Shown: positions 35,126-43,068 of the stretch, piece after piece
How positions within the stretch are numbered: position 1 is the stretch's first letter
How the letters are laid out: each line of letters opens with the position of its first letter
Source: Pseudomonadota bacterium
Lineage (GTDB): Bacteria; Desulfobacterota; Desulfobulbia; Desulfobulbales; SURF-16
NCBI GenBank assembly: GCA_018816555.1
Contig: JAHIVT010000017.1
Span: 1-43,208 of the forward strand
DNA length: 43,208 bases
Direction of reading: 5' to 3'
Notes under the pieces: generated by a model
The model's input: only the letters and a program-made list of their open reading frames with translations
Database searches by the model: none
Told to the model about the DNA's origin: nothing
Position numbers and translations under genes: made by a program

Positions 35126-36235
35126 ATGAAATGTCTTGTTAAATCAATTCTGACTGCAGTTTTGCTTCTTCTCTTTTCTGTCGGGGTTTCAGCGGCAAAA
35201 GAAAACCCGGTTATCAGGGATCTCGAACTGATCATTTCCCAGGGGAAACCGGCGACATTTGCCCAATTCGATGCGATCAAAAACAACATCGAAAAAAATC
35301 CCAGAGAAATCCTCCCGTTGCTCCTGGAAAAGGCAAATGCCCCGGACCTGACCGATGAGAACATGGCGGTTTACATCTGGGCTCTGGGCATGACCAGGGA
35401 ACAGGAGGCCGTTGATGCCATCATCAGGTTAACCCAGGACAAAAAAAATGAAATGCTGCAGAAAAATGCCTGCAGATCCCTGGCCATGATCGGCGGCGAC
35501 AAGTCGGCGGAATATCTTTTCCGCAGGCTGCAGCAGACCTCGGAAACCATGGCCAGGTATTATCTGCTTGATCTCCTCGCCCAGCTGAAATACCAGCCGG
35601 CACTGCCGGCCGCCATTGAAATCCTGCAGCAGGACCCGAAAAGTCTTTACTGGCAGTCGGTTTTCATCTTCGGCAAATACGGGGATGCGGCGGTTCCTTT
35701 TTTACTCGGCAAAATCAACGACAGCAACCAGAATGTCCGGGCCAACGCCGTCATGGTCCTCGGACAATGGCTGATACCGGAGGAAGCCCTCGGACCCTTG
35801 AAAAAGCAATTTCAGGTTGAGAGCGACCCGAATATCCGCGCCCTGATTCTCAGTTCCCTGGAAAGGATCAACAGCAATGCGGATGATATCAGAATTTTTT
35901 CCGAGGAGGTCCTGAAAACGGAAAAAGATGAGAAGGTGACCCAGTTTGCCTTTGAAACGATCAGCAATTTCGAGGAGATGAAGAACCATATCACCGCGTT
36001 CAAGGCAAACAAGAAAGACGACCGACCCGGTTTCGAGTCAGCTTACAAAGAGATCTATGATTCCCTCGGTAAAACAGGGGATTATCAGCTGCTTGCCGCG
36101 GCAAGCACCAGAGCTGATGAAGCAAGATTGCAAAAACTCAAAGAGGTCATCCTGCAGAAAAATGAGAACGAATGTTTCCATGACTACCAGAAAGTAAACG
36201 ACGTCATCATGTTAAACAGACTGAGCGGATCGTAA
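35126..36235 (+). CDS. Secreted HEAT-repeat protein
   Basis: This is a 369-residue exported protein from the ATG at 35126, which follows AAGAGGA at good spacing; an earlier in-frame ATG (35087) overlaps the exporter gene and lacks a site. Residues 1-22 form a signal peptide (MKCLVKSILTAVLLLLFSVG, cut after SAA). The rest is all-helical with HEAT/PBS-lyase repeats, for example EAVDAIIRLTQDKKNEMLQK, then SLAMIGGDKSAEYLF and FGKYGDAAVPFLLGKI, NVRANAVMVLGQWLIPEEAL. HEAT arrays are protein-binding scaffolds; the partner is unknown. It is convergent with the PFK2-like gene, three bases apart. Confidence 0.82.
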   Translation: MKCLVKSILTAVLLLLFSVGVSAAKENPVIRDLELIISQGKPATFAQFDAIKNNIEKNPREILPLLLEKANAPDLTDENMAVYIWALGMTREQEAVDAIIRLTQDKKNEMLQKNACRSLAMIGGDKSAEYLFRRLQQTSETMARYYLLDLLAQLKYQPALPAAIEILQQDPKSLYWQSVFIFGKYGDAAVPFLLGKINDSNQNVRANAVMVLGQWLIPEEALGPLKKQFQVESDPNIRALILSSLERINSNADDIRIFSEEVLKTEKDEKVTQFAFETISNFEEMKNHITAFKANKKDDRPGFESAYKEIYDSLGKTGDYQLLAAASTRADEARLQKLKEVILQKNENECFHDYQKVNDVIMLNRLSGS

Positions 36236-36238
36236 CCA

Positions 36239-37462
36239 CTACCCGGCCTTCTGCACATACGGCTTCAATTCGAAATGTTTCTTGTAGGGGTCGATCTGCA
36301 GGTGATAATACCGGTGCTGCGGCATATAGATATAAGGGACCTCTTCCTTGGGGCGGAAAACGAAATCCGATAAAATCATGCGGTTCACTGCACGATGGCC
36401 GACAATCATGATGTTGTCATTGTAATTATTGAGGTAGAAGATCTTCTGCAGCCCGCGGTGCACCCGTTTTTCCATGGTGGCATAGCCCTCTCCCGAGGGA
36501 TAGACGTACCCGAATTTATTGCGGTTCCTGGCATTGGCCACATGGGGTATCTGCCGGCGGATTTCCTGATAGGTCATGCCTTCGCAGAGTCCGGCATGGA
36601 TCTCGTTGAATTCCGGCAGGGCGATGATTGAGCAGTCCTTCTGTTTTGCGGCAATGGGTGCGGCCGTCTGCAGGGTCCGCTTATGGTTGCTGGTAAAGAT
36701 GACAGGAAGGGGCACATCGGCGAAATGCTCGGCCAGAGCCCCGGCCTGGGCCAGACCTTTTTCCGTCAGATCCGAATCCCCGCCGATGCGGTCTTCCAGG
36801 TTGAAATAGGTTTCTCCGTGGCGCACCAGAAAGAGATTTCTGACGATCCGGGTGGTAATGATATCGCGGATCCGGTCATAATAGGGAACCACATCGGAAA
36901 TCTGCTCCTGCAGGATACAGCCCTCAAAGGAATCGACCAGGAGACGGTTGCGCTCCTCATGCAAGGGTTCGTAAATACTTTCGTAATGGGAAATACGCTT
37001 GTAAAAGCTGTCAAACGCCTCTGCCGGAGTAAGATGGCTGAACTCCGTCAATGTGGCTTTGTGCTCCAGGTAGGCCTCATTGGCCTCTTCATCCACATTG
37101 ACGCATTCAATAAAAAACAACGGCAGCCCGTTAAAAGTTTCCTCAATCATCCTGCGCCGGTAACGGGTCACATTACCGGCGTCAATAATGGCCACTTCCC
37201 CGCCATTTCCCAGAAAGGAATGGGCAAGGCCCAGGTTGATGCGAGCGCACTTCTCCCGCAGCTCCAGCCCTTTCGGGTTATGGGGAGAAAAAAAATCCGG
37301 GGAAGAGGTATTTTCCTGGGAAAGCTTACGGCGCAGCTCACCGTTGTTGAATATCTCCACCCGCACATCATCATACTCAAGGGTGCGGGCGATTTTCCAG
37401 GCCATGGTGGATTTGCCCCGGGCCGGCAGGCCGACCATGGCGATTACCAGTTTCTCTTTCAT
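36239..37462 (-). CDS. 6-phosphofructo-2-kinase/fructose-2,6-bisphosphatase-like bifunctional protein
   Basis: This 407-residue protein joins two domains in the eukaryotic PFKFB order. The N-terminal P-loop kinase has MVGLPARGKST (9-19), FNNGELRRKL (the substrate-sugar loop), a Ser/Pro-rich stretch, and AIIDAGNVTRYRR (Walker-B-like, Asn and Thr conserved). The C-terminal histidine phosphatase begins LFLVRHGETYFNLEDRIGGD, with the phospho-His in RHGE; NEIHAGLCEGMTY holds the acid Glu and IMIVGHRAVNRM the second His. It would make and break fructose-2,6-bisphosphate, a signal regulating glycolysis in eukaryotes. Bacterial members are rare but I recall one studied from a Desulfovibrio. Both active sites look intact. 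Function here is inferred. Confidence 0.9.
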   Translation of the reverse strand: MKEKLVIAMVGLPARGKSTMAWKIARTLEYDDVRVEIFNNGELRRKLSQENTSSPDFFSPHNPKGLELREKCARINLGLAHSFLGNGGEVAIIDAGNVTRYRRRMIEETFNGLPLFFIECVNVDEEANEAYLEHKATLTEFSHLTPAEAFDSFYKRISHYESIYEPLHEERNRLLVDSFEGCILQEQISDVVPYYDRIRDIITTRIVRNLFLVRHGETYFNLEDRIGGDSDLTEKGLAQAGALAEHFADVPLPVIFTSNHKRTLQTAAPIAAKQKDCSIIALPEFNEIHAGLCEGMTYQEIRRQIPHVANARNRNKFGYVYPSGEGYATMEKRVHRGLQKIFYLNNYNDNIMIVGHRAVNRMILSDFVFRPKEEVPYIYMPQHRYYHLQIDPYKKHFELKPYVQKAG

Positions 37463-38124
37463 AGAACAGCACCTCCCCTTGACCGAAAATTGATGCAGCA
37501 GAGCCTGGGATGCGGGTGCTCCTGGCTGCGGGTATGGCTGTGGGCGGGTTTTCCTGTGGTCATGATCGGCTCTCCCAAGTCAAATTAATATCTGCTCACC
37601 ACTCGTTTCCAGCCAGTCAGGAAGTGCATTCTATCTGCTGGGAAATTAAGCATAAGGTTGACAGTTTACGGTTGACAGTTGACAGTTGGCAGTCGAAGGA
37701 AATTCTCTTGTAAGATTTTGCTATGAGGAAACCGTAAACTGCAAACCGGCAACTGTAAACTCATCACAGCGGACCTGATTAATATCGCTGAATTTCGATG
37801 ATAATCATAAAATTTAGAACTCCTGAGGTCATAACGTAATTTCAACAAATTATTCACCACTCCGGATTCTGGCCTGTTATCAGTTTGAGTGTCTGAAATA
37901 CTTGAAGTACTTAAAGGGCCTAAAGTTAAGTCATAGCGTTTTTCTCTCTTTCTTGGCAAGAATTTAATCACCACCACTCCGGAACGGAATGGCCATGTGG
38001 AGGCAAAACGATAAATTCCCCAAAAAAAATCTTCCGCTGGTGGAAAACATGTATTATGGAAAGTCAAGGGGGCACTACCTCACAACTCTTTTCTTCCCTG
38101 ACATTTTTTAAAGCAAAAACAGTA
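37463..38124. other. 660-base intergenic region with GTTGACAGTT repeats
   Basis: This gap has no convincing gene. A cluster near its middle carries GTTGACAGTT-type units (37657-37693), and an opposite-oriented arm with AACCGTAAACTG (37730-37741) exactly complements CAGTTTACGGTT (37662-37673). The element resembles short dispersed repeats seen in many bacteria. The right half is A+T-rich and may hold the promoter of the selenoprotein candidate. Confidence 0.45.
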
Positions 38125-38472
38125 ATGGGCACGGACCAGCGCACAGCAATCATGATCAGCAGGCAGGCCATGGAGTTTATTACCGCAAACGGCGGTCACG
38201 CAACTCTCTATCTGGTGCTCCGTCCTGCCGTTGACGGCTGATGAATCAAAGTACCAACCCCGGCGGTCCGCCTGGGGAAACCAAACAAACGTACCCTGAC
38301 TGAATACGTACAGATTACGGTGGATCCTGTCATGATCTGGCACCCTGGGGATATCGAAGCCGATCAGCAGGACGGGTTGATTGAGATAACCATGACGAAA
38401 TTTCTTTTATTCAAAAATCTGTCGGTAAAGGGTGCCAGGGCAAAACTCCCTGATAAAAAGAATCAGCGCTGA
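38125..38472 (+). CDS. Probable HesB-like CC/Se-motif selenoprotein with tandem selenocysteine (UGA-UGA)
   Basis: One frame runs from the ATG at 38125 (38056 and 38152 are alternatives) through two consecutive TGA codons at 38239-38244, then 75 more sense codons to a TGA at 38470-38472, giving 115 residues. Before the pair: ISRQAMEFITANGGHATLYL, then VLRPAVDG. After it: IKVPTPAVRLGKP, then VMIWHPGDIEADQQDGLIEI and KFLLFKNLSVKG. Both halves read as one HesB/IscA-like small protein; related proteins carry CC or Cys/Sec at the Gly-adjacent pair (I recall an NCBI family named CC/Se motif family (seleno)protein). A hairpin placed like a bacterial SECIS follows the pair. Alternative: a pseudogene with two stops, but an intact downstream frame argues against it. 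Standard gene callers would end it at 38241. Confidence 0.75.
38258..38277 (+). promoter_or_regulatory. Candidate bacterial SECIS hairpin
   Basis: CCCC (38258-38261) pairs with GGGG (38274-38277) and GGCG (38262-38265) with CGCC (38269-38272), with a bulged U at 38273 and apex GUC, so the top reads GGUC. The E. coli fdhF SECIS also has a GGUC apex and a bulged U, though there the bulge is on the 5' side. The apex lies 21-24 bases after the second UGA, inside the usual spacing. The element is within the reading frame, as required in bacteria. Confidence 0.65.
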
Positions 38473-38537
38473 CAAGATCCGGGGCCTGCCCCTTGGCCGG
38501 CAACGCCCAATGGGCAGAATAGAATCAATCCCGCACA

Positions 38538-39845
38538 ATGACCAGAGAAAATATTCCTGATAGGCCGAGTACCGCGGATGCCAGAACGGTGCAGTCCGCC
38601 CTGGACATCCTGGACAGCGACAGGAAAAAGAACCGCCTGGCCCGGCTCATGCCCTTTCTCGGTCCAGCCTTCATTGCCAGTGTCGCCTATATTGATCCCG
38701 GCAATTTCGCCACCAACATTCAGGCCGGGGCCGAATTCGGCTACATGCTCCTCTGGGTCATCGTGGCCAGCAACCTCATGGCCATGCTGATTCAGACCAT
38801 GTCCGCCAAACTCGGCATTGCCACGGGCATGAACCTGGCGGAACACTGCCGCGCCCATTTTCCACGGCCCGTGGTCATCGGTCTGTGGATCATGATGGAA
38901 CTGGTGGCCATGGCCACGGATCTGGCGGAATTCCTGGGTGCCGCCCTGGGCTTCAACCTCCTGTTCGGCGTGCCGTTGCTGGTCGGCGCCATTCTCACGG
39001 CCATCGCCTCACTTGTCATTCTCGGCCTGGAGCGCTATGGATTCCGCTCCTTGGAGGCGGTCATCACCGCCATGGTAGGGGTGATTGCCCTGTGCTATCT
39101 GCTGGAGACTATTATCGACAAACCAGAGTGGCACCAGGTGCTGTATCATTCTTTCGTTCCGCAGTTTTCCGGGGCGGAGAGCGTGATCCTCGCCTCGGGC
39201 ATACTCGGCGCCACCGTCATGCCTCATGCCATATTCCTGCATTCGGCACTGACCCAGGGTCGTATCGTAGTCAGGGACAGTGTCCGGCTGCGCAAACTGT
39301 ACCGTTACGAAATCGCCGATGTCTTCATCGCCATGGGCATTGCCAGCTTTGTCAACGCGGCCATGCTGATCATGGCCGCGGCAACCTTCTACAAAACAGG
39401 CCTCACCCACATCGCCACCATCGAGGAGGCCTACCGGACCCTGGAACCCCTGCTGGGCACCGGGGCAAAATGGTTTTTCGGTCTTTCCCTGCTGGTTGCC
39501 GGCCTGTCGTCATCCACGGTGGGCACCAGCGCCGGTCAGGTGATCATGCAGGGTTTTCTCAAGCGGCACATTCCGGTCTGGATACGACGCATGGTCACCA
39601 TGGCCCCGTCCATCCTGGTTATCGGTGCAGGCCTTGACCCCACCCGCACCCTGGTTATGAGCCAGGTGGTGCTGAGTTTCGGCCTGCCCTTTGCCATTGT
39701 GCCCCTGGTGATGTTCACCCGGCGCAGCGACATCATGGGTGAACTGGTGAACAGGGCGGCAACCACGGTTTTATCCGCCATAATCGCGGCGATCATTATT
39801 GCTCTCAACATCTACCTTTTGTATCAAATACTCTTTAGCGGGTGA
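38538..39845 (+). CDS. mntH: Nramp family divalent metal transporter (MntH-like)
   Basis: This 435-residue inner-membrane proton-coupled importer takes up Mn2+ or Fe2+, with ~11 helices. The first-helix metal motif is IDPGNFATNIQAGAEFGY (Asp and Asn are ligands), and the sixth-helix motif is ATVMPHAIFLHSAL (Met and His). GLSSSTVGTSAGQVIMQGFL is the conserved cytoplasmic loop. The N-terminal ~30 residues are an extra charged tail (DILDSDRKKNRLARLMPFLG). Four bases separate its stop from the universal stress protein gene, so they form a unit. No Mn or Fe regulator box was recognised upstream. The metal preference is inferred from family. Confidence 0.93.
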   Translation: MTRENIPDRPSTADARTVQSALDILDSDRKKNRLARLMPFLGPAFIASVAYIDPGNFATNIQAGAEFGYMLLWVIVASNLMAMLIQTMSAKLGIATGMNLAEHCRAHFPRPVVIGLWIMMELVAMATDLAEFLGAALGFNLLFGVPLLVGAILTAIASLVILGLERYGFRSLEAVITAMVGVIALCYLLETIIDKPEWHQVLYHSFVPQFSGAESVILASGILGATVMPHAIFLHSALTQGRIVVRDSVRLRKLYRYEIADVFIAMGIASFVNAAMLIMAAATFYKTGLTHIATIEEAYRTLEPLLGTGAKWFFGLSLLVAGLSSSTVGTSAGQVIMQGFLKRHIPVWIRRMVTMAPSILVIGAGLDPTRTLVMSQVVLSFGLPFAIVPLVMFTRRSDIMGELVNRAATTVLSAIIAAIIIALNIYLLYQILFSG

Positions 39846-39849
39846 CGGC

Positions 39850-40773
39850 ATGTTCAAGCATATCCTTGTCCCATTGGACGGTTCCCTTTTGGCAGAAGCG
39901 GCCCTGCCGGCTGCACGTTTTCTGGCCGATAAACTGCGCGCCATGGTCACCCTGCTCCATGTCATAGAAAAAAATCCCCCAAAGGAGGTGCACGGACAGC
40001 CCCATCTGAGCAGCAGCGGACAGTCGAAAGAGTATCTGCGCGGCATTCGGCGGAACATATTTGCCGACAACGACCGGGTGAAATGCCATGTCCATGAAAC
40101 CGCGGTCAATGATGTGGCTGCAAGCATTGTCTCCCACCACAGCGAATTTGATCATGACCTGATCGTCATGTGCTCCCATGGCCGGGGACGCGCCCTGCAT
40201 CTCATACTGGGCAGCATCGCCCAGAAAGTCATTGCCCTGGGCCCGATCCCGGTTCTCATTACCCATCCCGATGAGAAACAAAATCCCCGCCCTTTTACCT
40301 GCGACGCCATCCTCGTGCCGCTGGACGGAGAGAAAGAACATGAAATCGCCCTGCCGTTTTCCGCCGGCCTGACCCGGGCCTGCGGCGCAACTCTGCACCT
40401 GGTGCATGTGGTCCCGGACTTTAACTCCCTGTCCGGGCCAAAGACGGTAACCAGCAGATTTCTGCCCGGCACCACCACGAAAATACTGGAGATTGCCGCC
40501 CAGGATGGTGCGGAGTATCTGCGCGAAAAACAGGACTGGCTGAATAAACAGGGGATCACTTCAAGCGTGCATGTGCTGCGGGGAGATCCGGCCGACGTCA
40601 TCGCCGCTATCCCGGCCCAATCCCCCATCGATCTCATTGCCCTGGCCACCCATGGAAAATCCGGCATGGAGGCCTTCTGGGCCGGAAGTGTCGCCCATAA
40701 AGTCTGCAGTCAGAGCAAAACGCCGCTTCTGCTGGTTCCGGCAGCAAAGACGGAGCCCTCCGCGCCAGGGTGA
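39850..40773 (+). CDS. Tandem-domain universal stress protein (UspA family)
   Basis: This 307-residue cytosolic protein has two UspA domains. The first begins MFKHILVPLDGSLLAEAALP and ends near PVLITHPD; its ATP-loop reads MCSHGRGRALHLILGSIAQK (G-2X-G-9X-G(S/T) type). The second begins CDAILVPLDGEKEHEIALPF and has ATHGKSGMEAFWAGSVAHK. Both loops keep the glycines and serine, so nucleotide binding is likely. The ATG at 39850 is four bases after mntH and the GTGACGGC junction suggests coupling. Usp proteins fused by operon to transporters often modulate them; that link is inferred. Confidence 0.93.
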   Translation: MFKHILVPLDGSLLAEAALPAARFLADKLRAMVTLLHVIEKNPPKEVHGQPHLSSSGQSKEYLRGIRRNIFADNDRVKCHVHETAVNDVAASIVSHHSEFDHDLIVMCSHGRGRALHLILGSIAQKVIALGPIPVLITHPDEKQNPRPFTCDAILVPLDGEKEHEIALPFSAGLTRACGATLHLVHVVPDFNSLSGPKTVTSRFLPGTTTKILEIAAQDGAEYLREKQDWLNKQGITSSVHVLRGDPADVIAAIPAQSPIDLIALATHGKSGMEAFWAGSVAHKVCSQSKTPLLLVPAAKTEPSAPG

Positions 40774-41095
40774 GCAACCGGCAGCATCGCACGAAAACAT
40801 GGGGTTGAAAAAAATGGCGGTTGATCTGCTAAACCGCTATCATGATCCGGAACATGGACTTGACCAAGAATGAGAGAGTTGAGACAGCAGAAATTGCTCA
40901 CATCACATACAATGAACAGATATACGCTTTCCATCATGGCCTTATGGCTTATGCCTGTTCCTGGGCTATGGAATTGCCGCCTGCGCAGGACTTGTTATGA
41001 TTTGGGCCGGCAGCATCGTGCCGATCTGCATGTATTGCAATAATATCCGGGACCTGCCTGACGACAGGAATAAAAAAGCGGCACACGGAGAACTG
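40774..41095. other. 320-base intergenic region with a possible signalling-protein remnant
   Basis: No full gene is convincing here. From 40997 an in-frame stretch reads GSIVPICMYCNNIRD, resembling the G-LPIC--CK-IRDD tail found after PAS or receiver domains in deltaproteobacterial signalling proteins. It is in frame with the next CDS, so either that protein starts at 40997 or this is a leftover of an older gene. Confidence 0.35.
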
Positions 41096-41308
41096 ATGAA
41101 AAAGATCTGCGAGATATGCAATGGCTCCGGCCAGTTAAGCTCATTCAAGGGGGTGAGCAGATTCCTGCTCTCCTGGGAAGAATGCCCGGAGTGCGCCGGG
41201 CTGGGATACCTCATTGCCCTGGATGGGGATAGCGAGGCACAGGCAGAAAAGCAGGACCATGACGACAATGGCAAAGCAAAAAAGAACTGCCGCAGAGGCA
41301 GGACTTGA
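41096..41308 (+). CDS. Small two-CxxC zinc-ribbon-like protein
   Basis: This 70-residue protein has CGGAGAACTG before the ATG at 41096. Two CxxC pairs, CEICNGSGQL and CPECAGLGYL, resemble half of the DnaJ-type zinc centre (CxxCxGxG) and would bind one zinc or support a redox pair. The tail is acidic then basic (DDNGKAKKNCRRGR). An in-frame upstream ATG (40997) would add a third CxxC (PICMYC). Function is unknown; DnaJ-like ribbons act as protein-binding or disulfide modules. The alkaline phosphatase gene begins 35 bases downstream. Confidence 0.6.
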   Translation: MKKICEICNGSGQLSSFKGVSRFLLSWEECPECAGLGYLIALDGDSEAQAEKQDHDDNGKAKKNCRRGRT

Positions 41309-41343
41309 GCTGGCCGCCCGATCAACTGAGACAGGTTCCACCC

Positions 41344-42525
41344 ATGATCCGTCGTAAAAAATCTTCCATTTTCCTCACGATCCTCGCCCTGCTGCTGGTT
41401 CTGGCCGCGGCCGGTTGCTTGCCGCAGGATCCGGCAACCGGCGCCACTTCCGGAGTCAGAAACATCATCCTCTTTATCGGCGACGGCATGGGCCAGGCCC
41501 AGCGCCAGGCCGCCCTCTGGGCTGCTGTGGATGATGACGGCCTGCTGGCCATGGATGATATGCCGGCGGCCGGACTTCTCCATACGGCAGCGGCCGACAG
41601 TGATGTCACCGACTCCGCTGCAGCGGCAACTGCCATGGCAAGCGGCGTCAAGACCAATGTCGGCGTCATCGGACTTGACGCGGGACTTGCGCCGGTGGCC
41701 ACTATTCTGGAAAAGGCCGGATCTCGGGGAAAACTGACCGGGCTGGTGACAACCACCCCTATCACGGATGCCACCCCTGCCGCCTTTGCCGCCCACGTCC
41801 GTGACAGAAAACTTTTTGCGGAAATTGCCGTCCAGCTGCTGAACGCCAAGGTTGATGTCATGCTGGGCGGCGGCGAGGATACCTTGCTGCCGGTTTCGGA
41901 GACCGGCTGTGATGAAAAATACAGGGAACGCAACGCCGGGAGAAATACCTTCAGGAGGGCGTCCAACCAGGGCACCACCTGGGTCTGTGATGCCAAGGCC
42001 CTGGCAGCGGTTGATCCGGCCTCGACCACGCGGCTCGTCGGCCTCTTTGCCGACCAGGGCATGACCCGTCCTTTTTCTCCCTCCCTGGCCGACATGACCC
42101 AAAGGGCCATCGACATCCTGGCCAGGGGGCCGAACGGCTTTTTCCTCATGGTGGAAGCCGGCCAGATCGACTGGGCCGCGCATACCAATGACGCGGAGCA
42201 TGTCATTGCCGACACCATCGGTCTGGACCGGGCGGTAAAAATCGCCAGACAATATGCCGCCGCAAACAATGACACCCTGATCATCGTCACAGCCGACCAC
42301 GAGACCGGGGGCATGGCGCTCTCCCATCTGCCCATGGGATTAAACGGGGAAGACGGTCCCTTTCCCATGGCAGGTGGCGGAACATTTTATGTCAACTGGT
42401 CCACCAGACAACATACCCCGACCGATGTGCCGGTCACCGCCATGGGCCCGGGAGCGCAACAGCTGAACGGCGTCCACGACAACACCTTTGTTTATAAGGT
42501 CATGGAGAAGGCGCTCGGCAAATAA
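41344..42525 (+). CDS. Lipoprotein alkaline phosphatase (PhoA family)
   Basis: This 393-residue phosphomonoesterase would be anchored on the periplasmic side by lipid. Lipobox LAAAGC places the modified Cys at residue 25 after a hydrophobic helix. NIILFIGDGMGQ holds the first metal Asp, DVTDSAAAATAMASG the nucleophilic Ser, VEAGQIDWAAHTND the second metal cluster and VTADHETGGM the third. It keeps the metal and nucleophile set, so it should be active. No pho box was recognised. It releases phosphate from organic esters; phosphate starvation control is probable but not shown. Confidence 0.93.
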   Translation: MIRRKKSSIFLTILALLLVLAAAGCLPQDPATGATSGVRNIILFIGDGMGQAQRQAALWAAVDDDGLLAMDDMPAAGLLHTAAADSDVTDSAAAATAMASGVKTNVGVIGLDAGLAPVATILEKAGSRGKLTGLVTTTPITDATPAAFAAHVRDRKLFAEIAVQLLNAKVDVMLGGGEDTLLPVSETGCDEKYRERNAGRNTFRRASNQGTTWVCDAKALAAVDPASTTRLVGLFADQGMTRPFSPSLADMTQRAIDILARGPNGFFLMVEAGQIDWAAHTNDAEHVIADTIGLDRAVKIARQYAAANNDTLIIVTADHETGGMALSHLPMGLNGEDGPFPMAGGGTFYVNWSTRQHTPTDVPVTAMGPGAQQLNGVHDNTFVYKVMEKALGK

Positions 42526-42554
42526 CACAGTGACCAATAATCTTGAAGACTTCG

Positions 42555-42661
42555 CAAAAAGTCTTTTTTTTCACCACAGAGCACACTGGGATCACAGAGA
42601 AATATTTTTTATTGCAGCAGTTAGCTCTGTGGGCTCCGTGCTTTCCGTGGTAAATTTTCAT
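42555..42661 (-). repeat. Dispersed ~105-bp repeat, copy B (MITE-like)
   Basis: This is the reverse-complement counterpart of 20503-20605, with TTTACCACGGAAAGCACGG at one end and CTCTGTGGTGAAAAAAAAG at the other when read on the minus strand. The central duplication seen in copy A is replaced here by CCCAGTGTG. It lies in the gap between the alkaline phosphatase and the dehydrogenase remnant. Confidence 0.7.
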
Positions 42662-42699
42662 TTTTTATGAATCCATCAGTTTTACCCAAAAGGAAAACC

Positions 42700-43068
42700 A
42701 TGCAAGGCTTGGCAGAACAGGTAGTGATCGTTACCGGCGGCGCCCAGGGCATCGGCCGGGGAATTGCCTCGTATCTTCTGGACAGGAATGTCTCGGTGGT
42801 CATCGCCGATAAGGATGTCGAGGCAGGCCAGGAATGGGCGGCGGAATGCAACAAGCCGGAAAGACTTCTTTTCGTGGAAACCGATGTTACTGACGAGTCA
42901 TCGATCAAGTCCTGCATTGCCGCGGCAATCAACCGTTTCCAGCGCATCAATGCCCTGGTCAACAACGCAGGCATCGCCGACCCGGGCCGCAGCCCCATCG
43001 AAGAAACCTCGCTTGCCCGCTGGCAGCAGATCATCGGCACAAATCTCACCGGCTCCTTTCTCTTTGCC
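42700..43068 (+). pseudogene. Short-chain dehydrogenase/reductase, interrupted after ~123 residues
   Basis: The ATG at 42700 follows AAAAGGA. The frame is a clean SDR N-terminus: VVIVTGGAQGIGRGIASYLL (cofactor loop), VVIADKD, ETDVTDESS, ALVNNAGIADPGR and TNLTGSFLFA. At about 43068 the frame turns into WSLEFRNTMRGRCKKNQ and a stop at 43140, none of it SDR. The catalytic Ser-Tyr-Lys part is missing, so the protein cannot be active as it stands. The break looks like an insertion; the rest may continue beyond the window. Confidence 0.82.

Noticed and set aside
37666-38067. 133-residue minus-strand frame between the PFK2-like gene and the selenoprotein
   Set aside because: Part of it is GTTGACAGTT repeat, no ribosome site is seen, and the translation has no recognisable domain.
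38056-38241. Short independent 61-residue gene ending at the first TGA
   Set aside because: The same frame continues past TGATGA with 75 codons of matching family-like sequence and a SECIS-like stem, so a readthrough gene explains it better.
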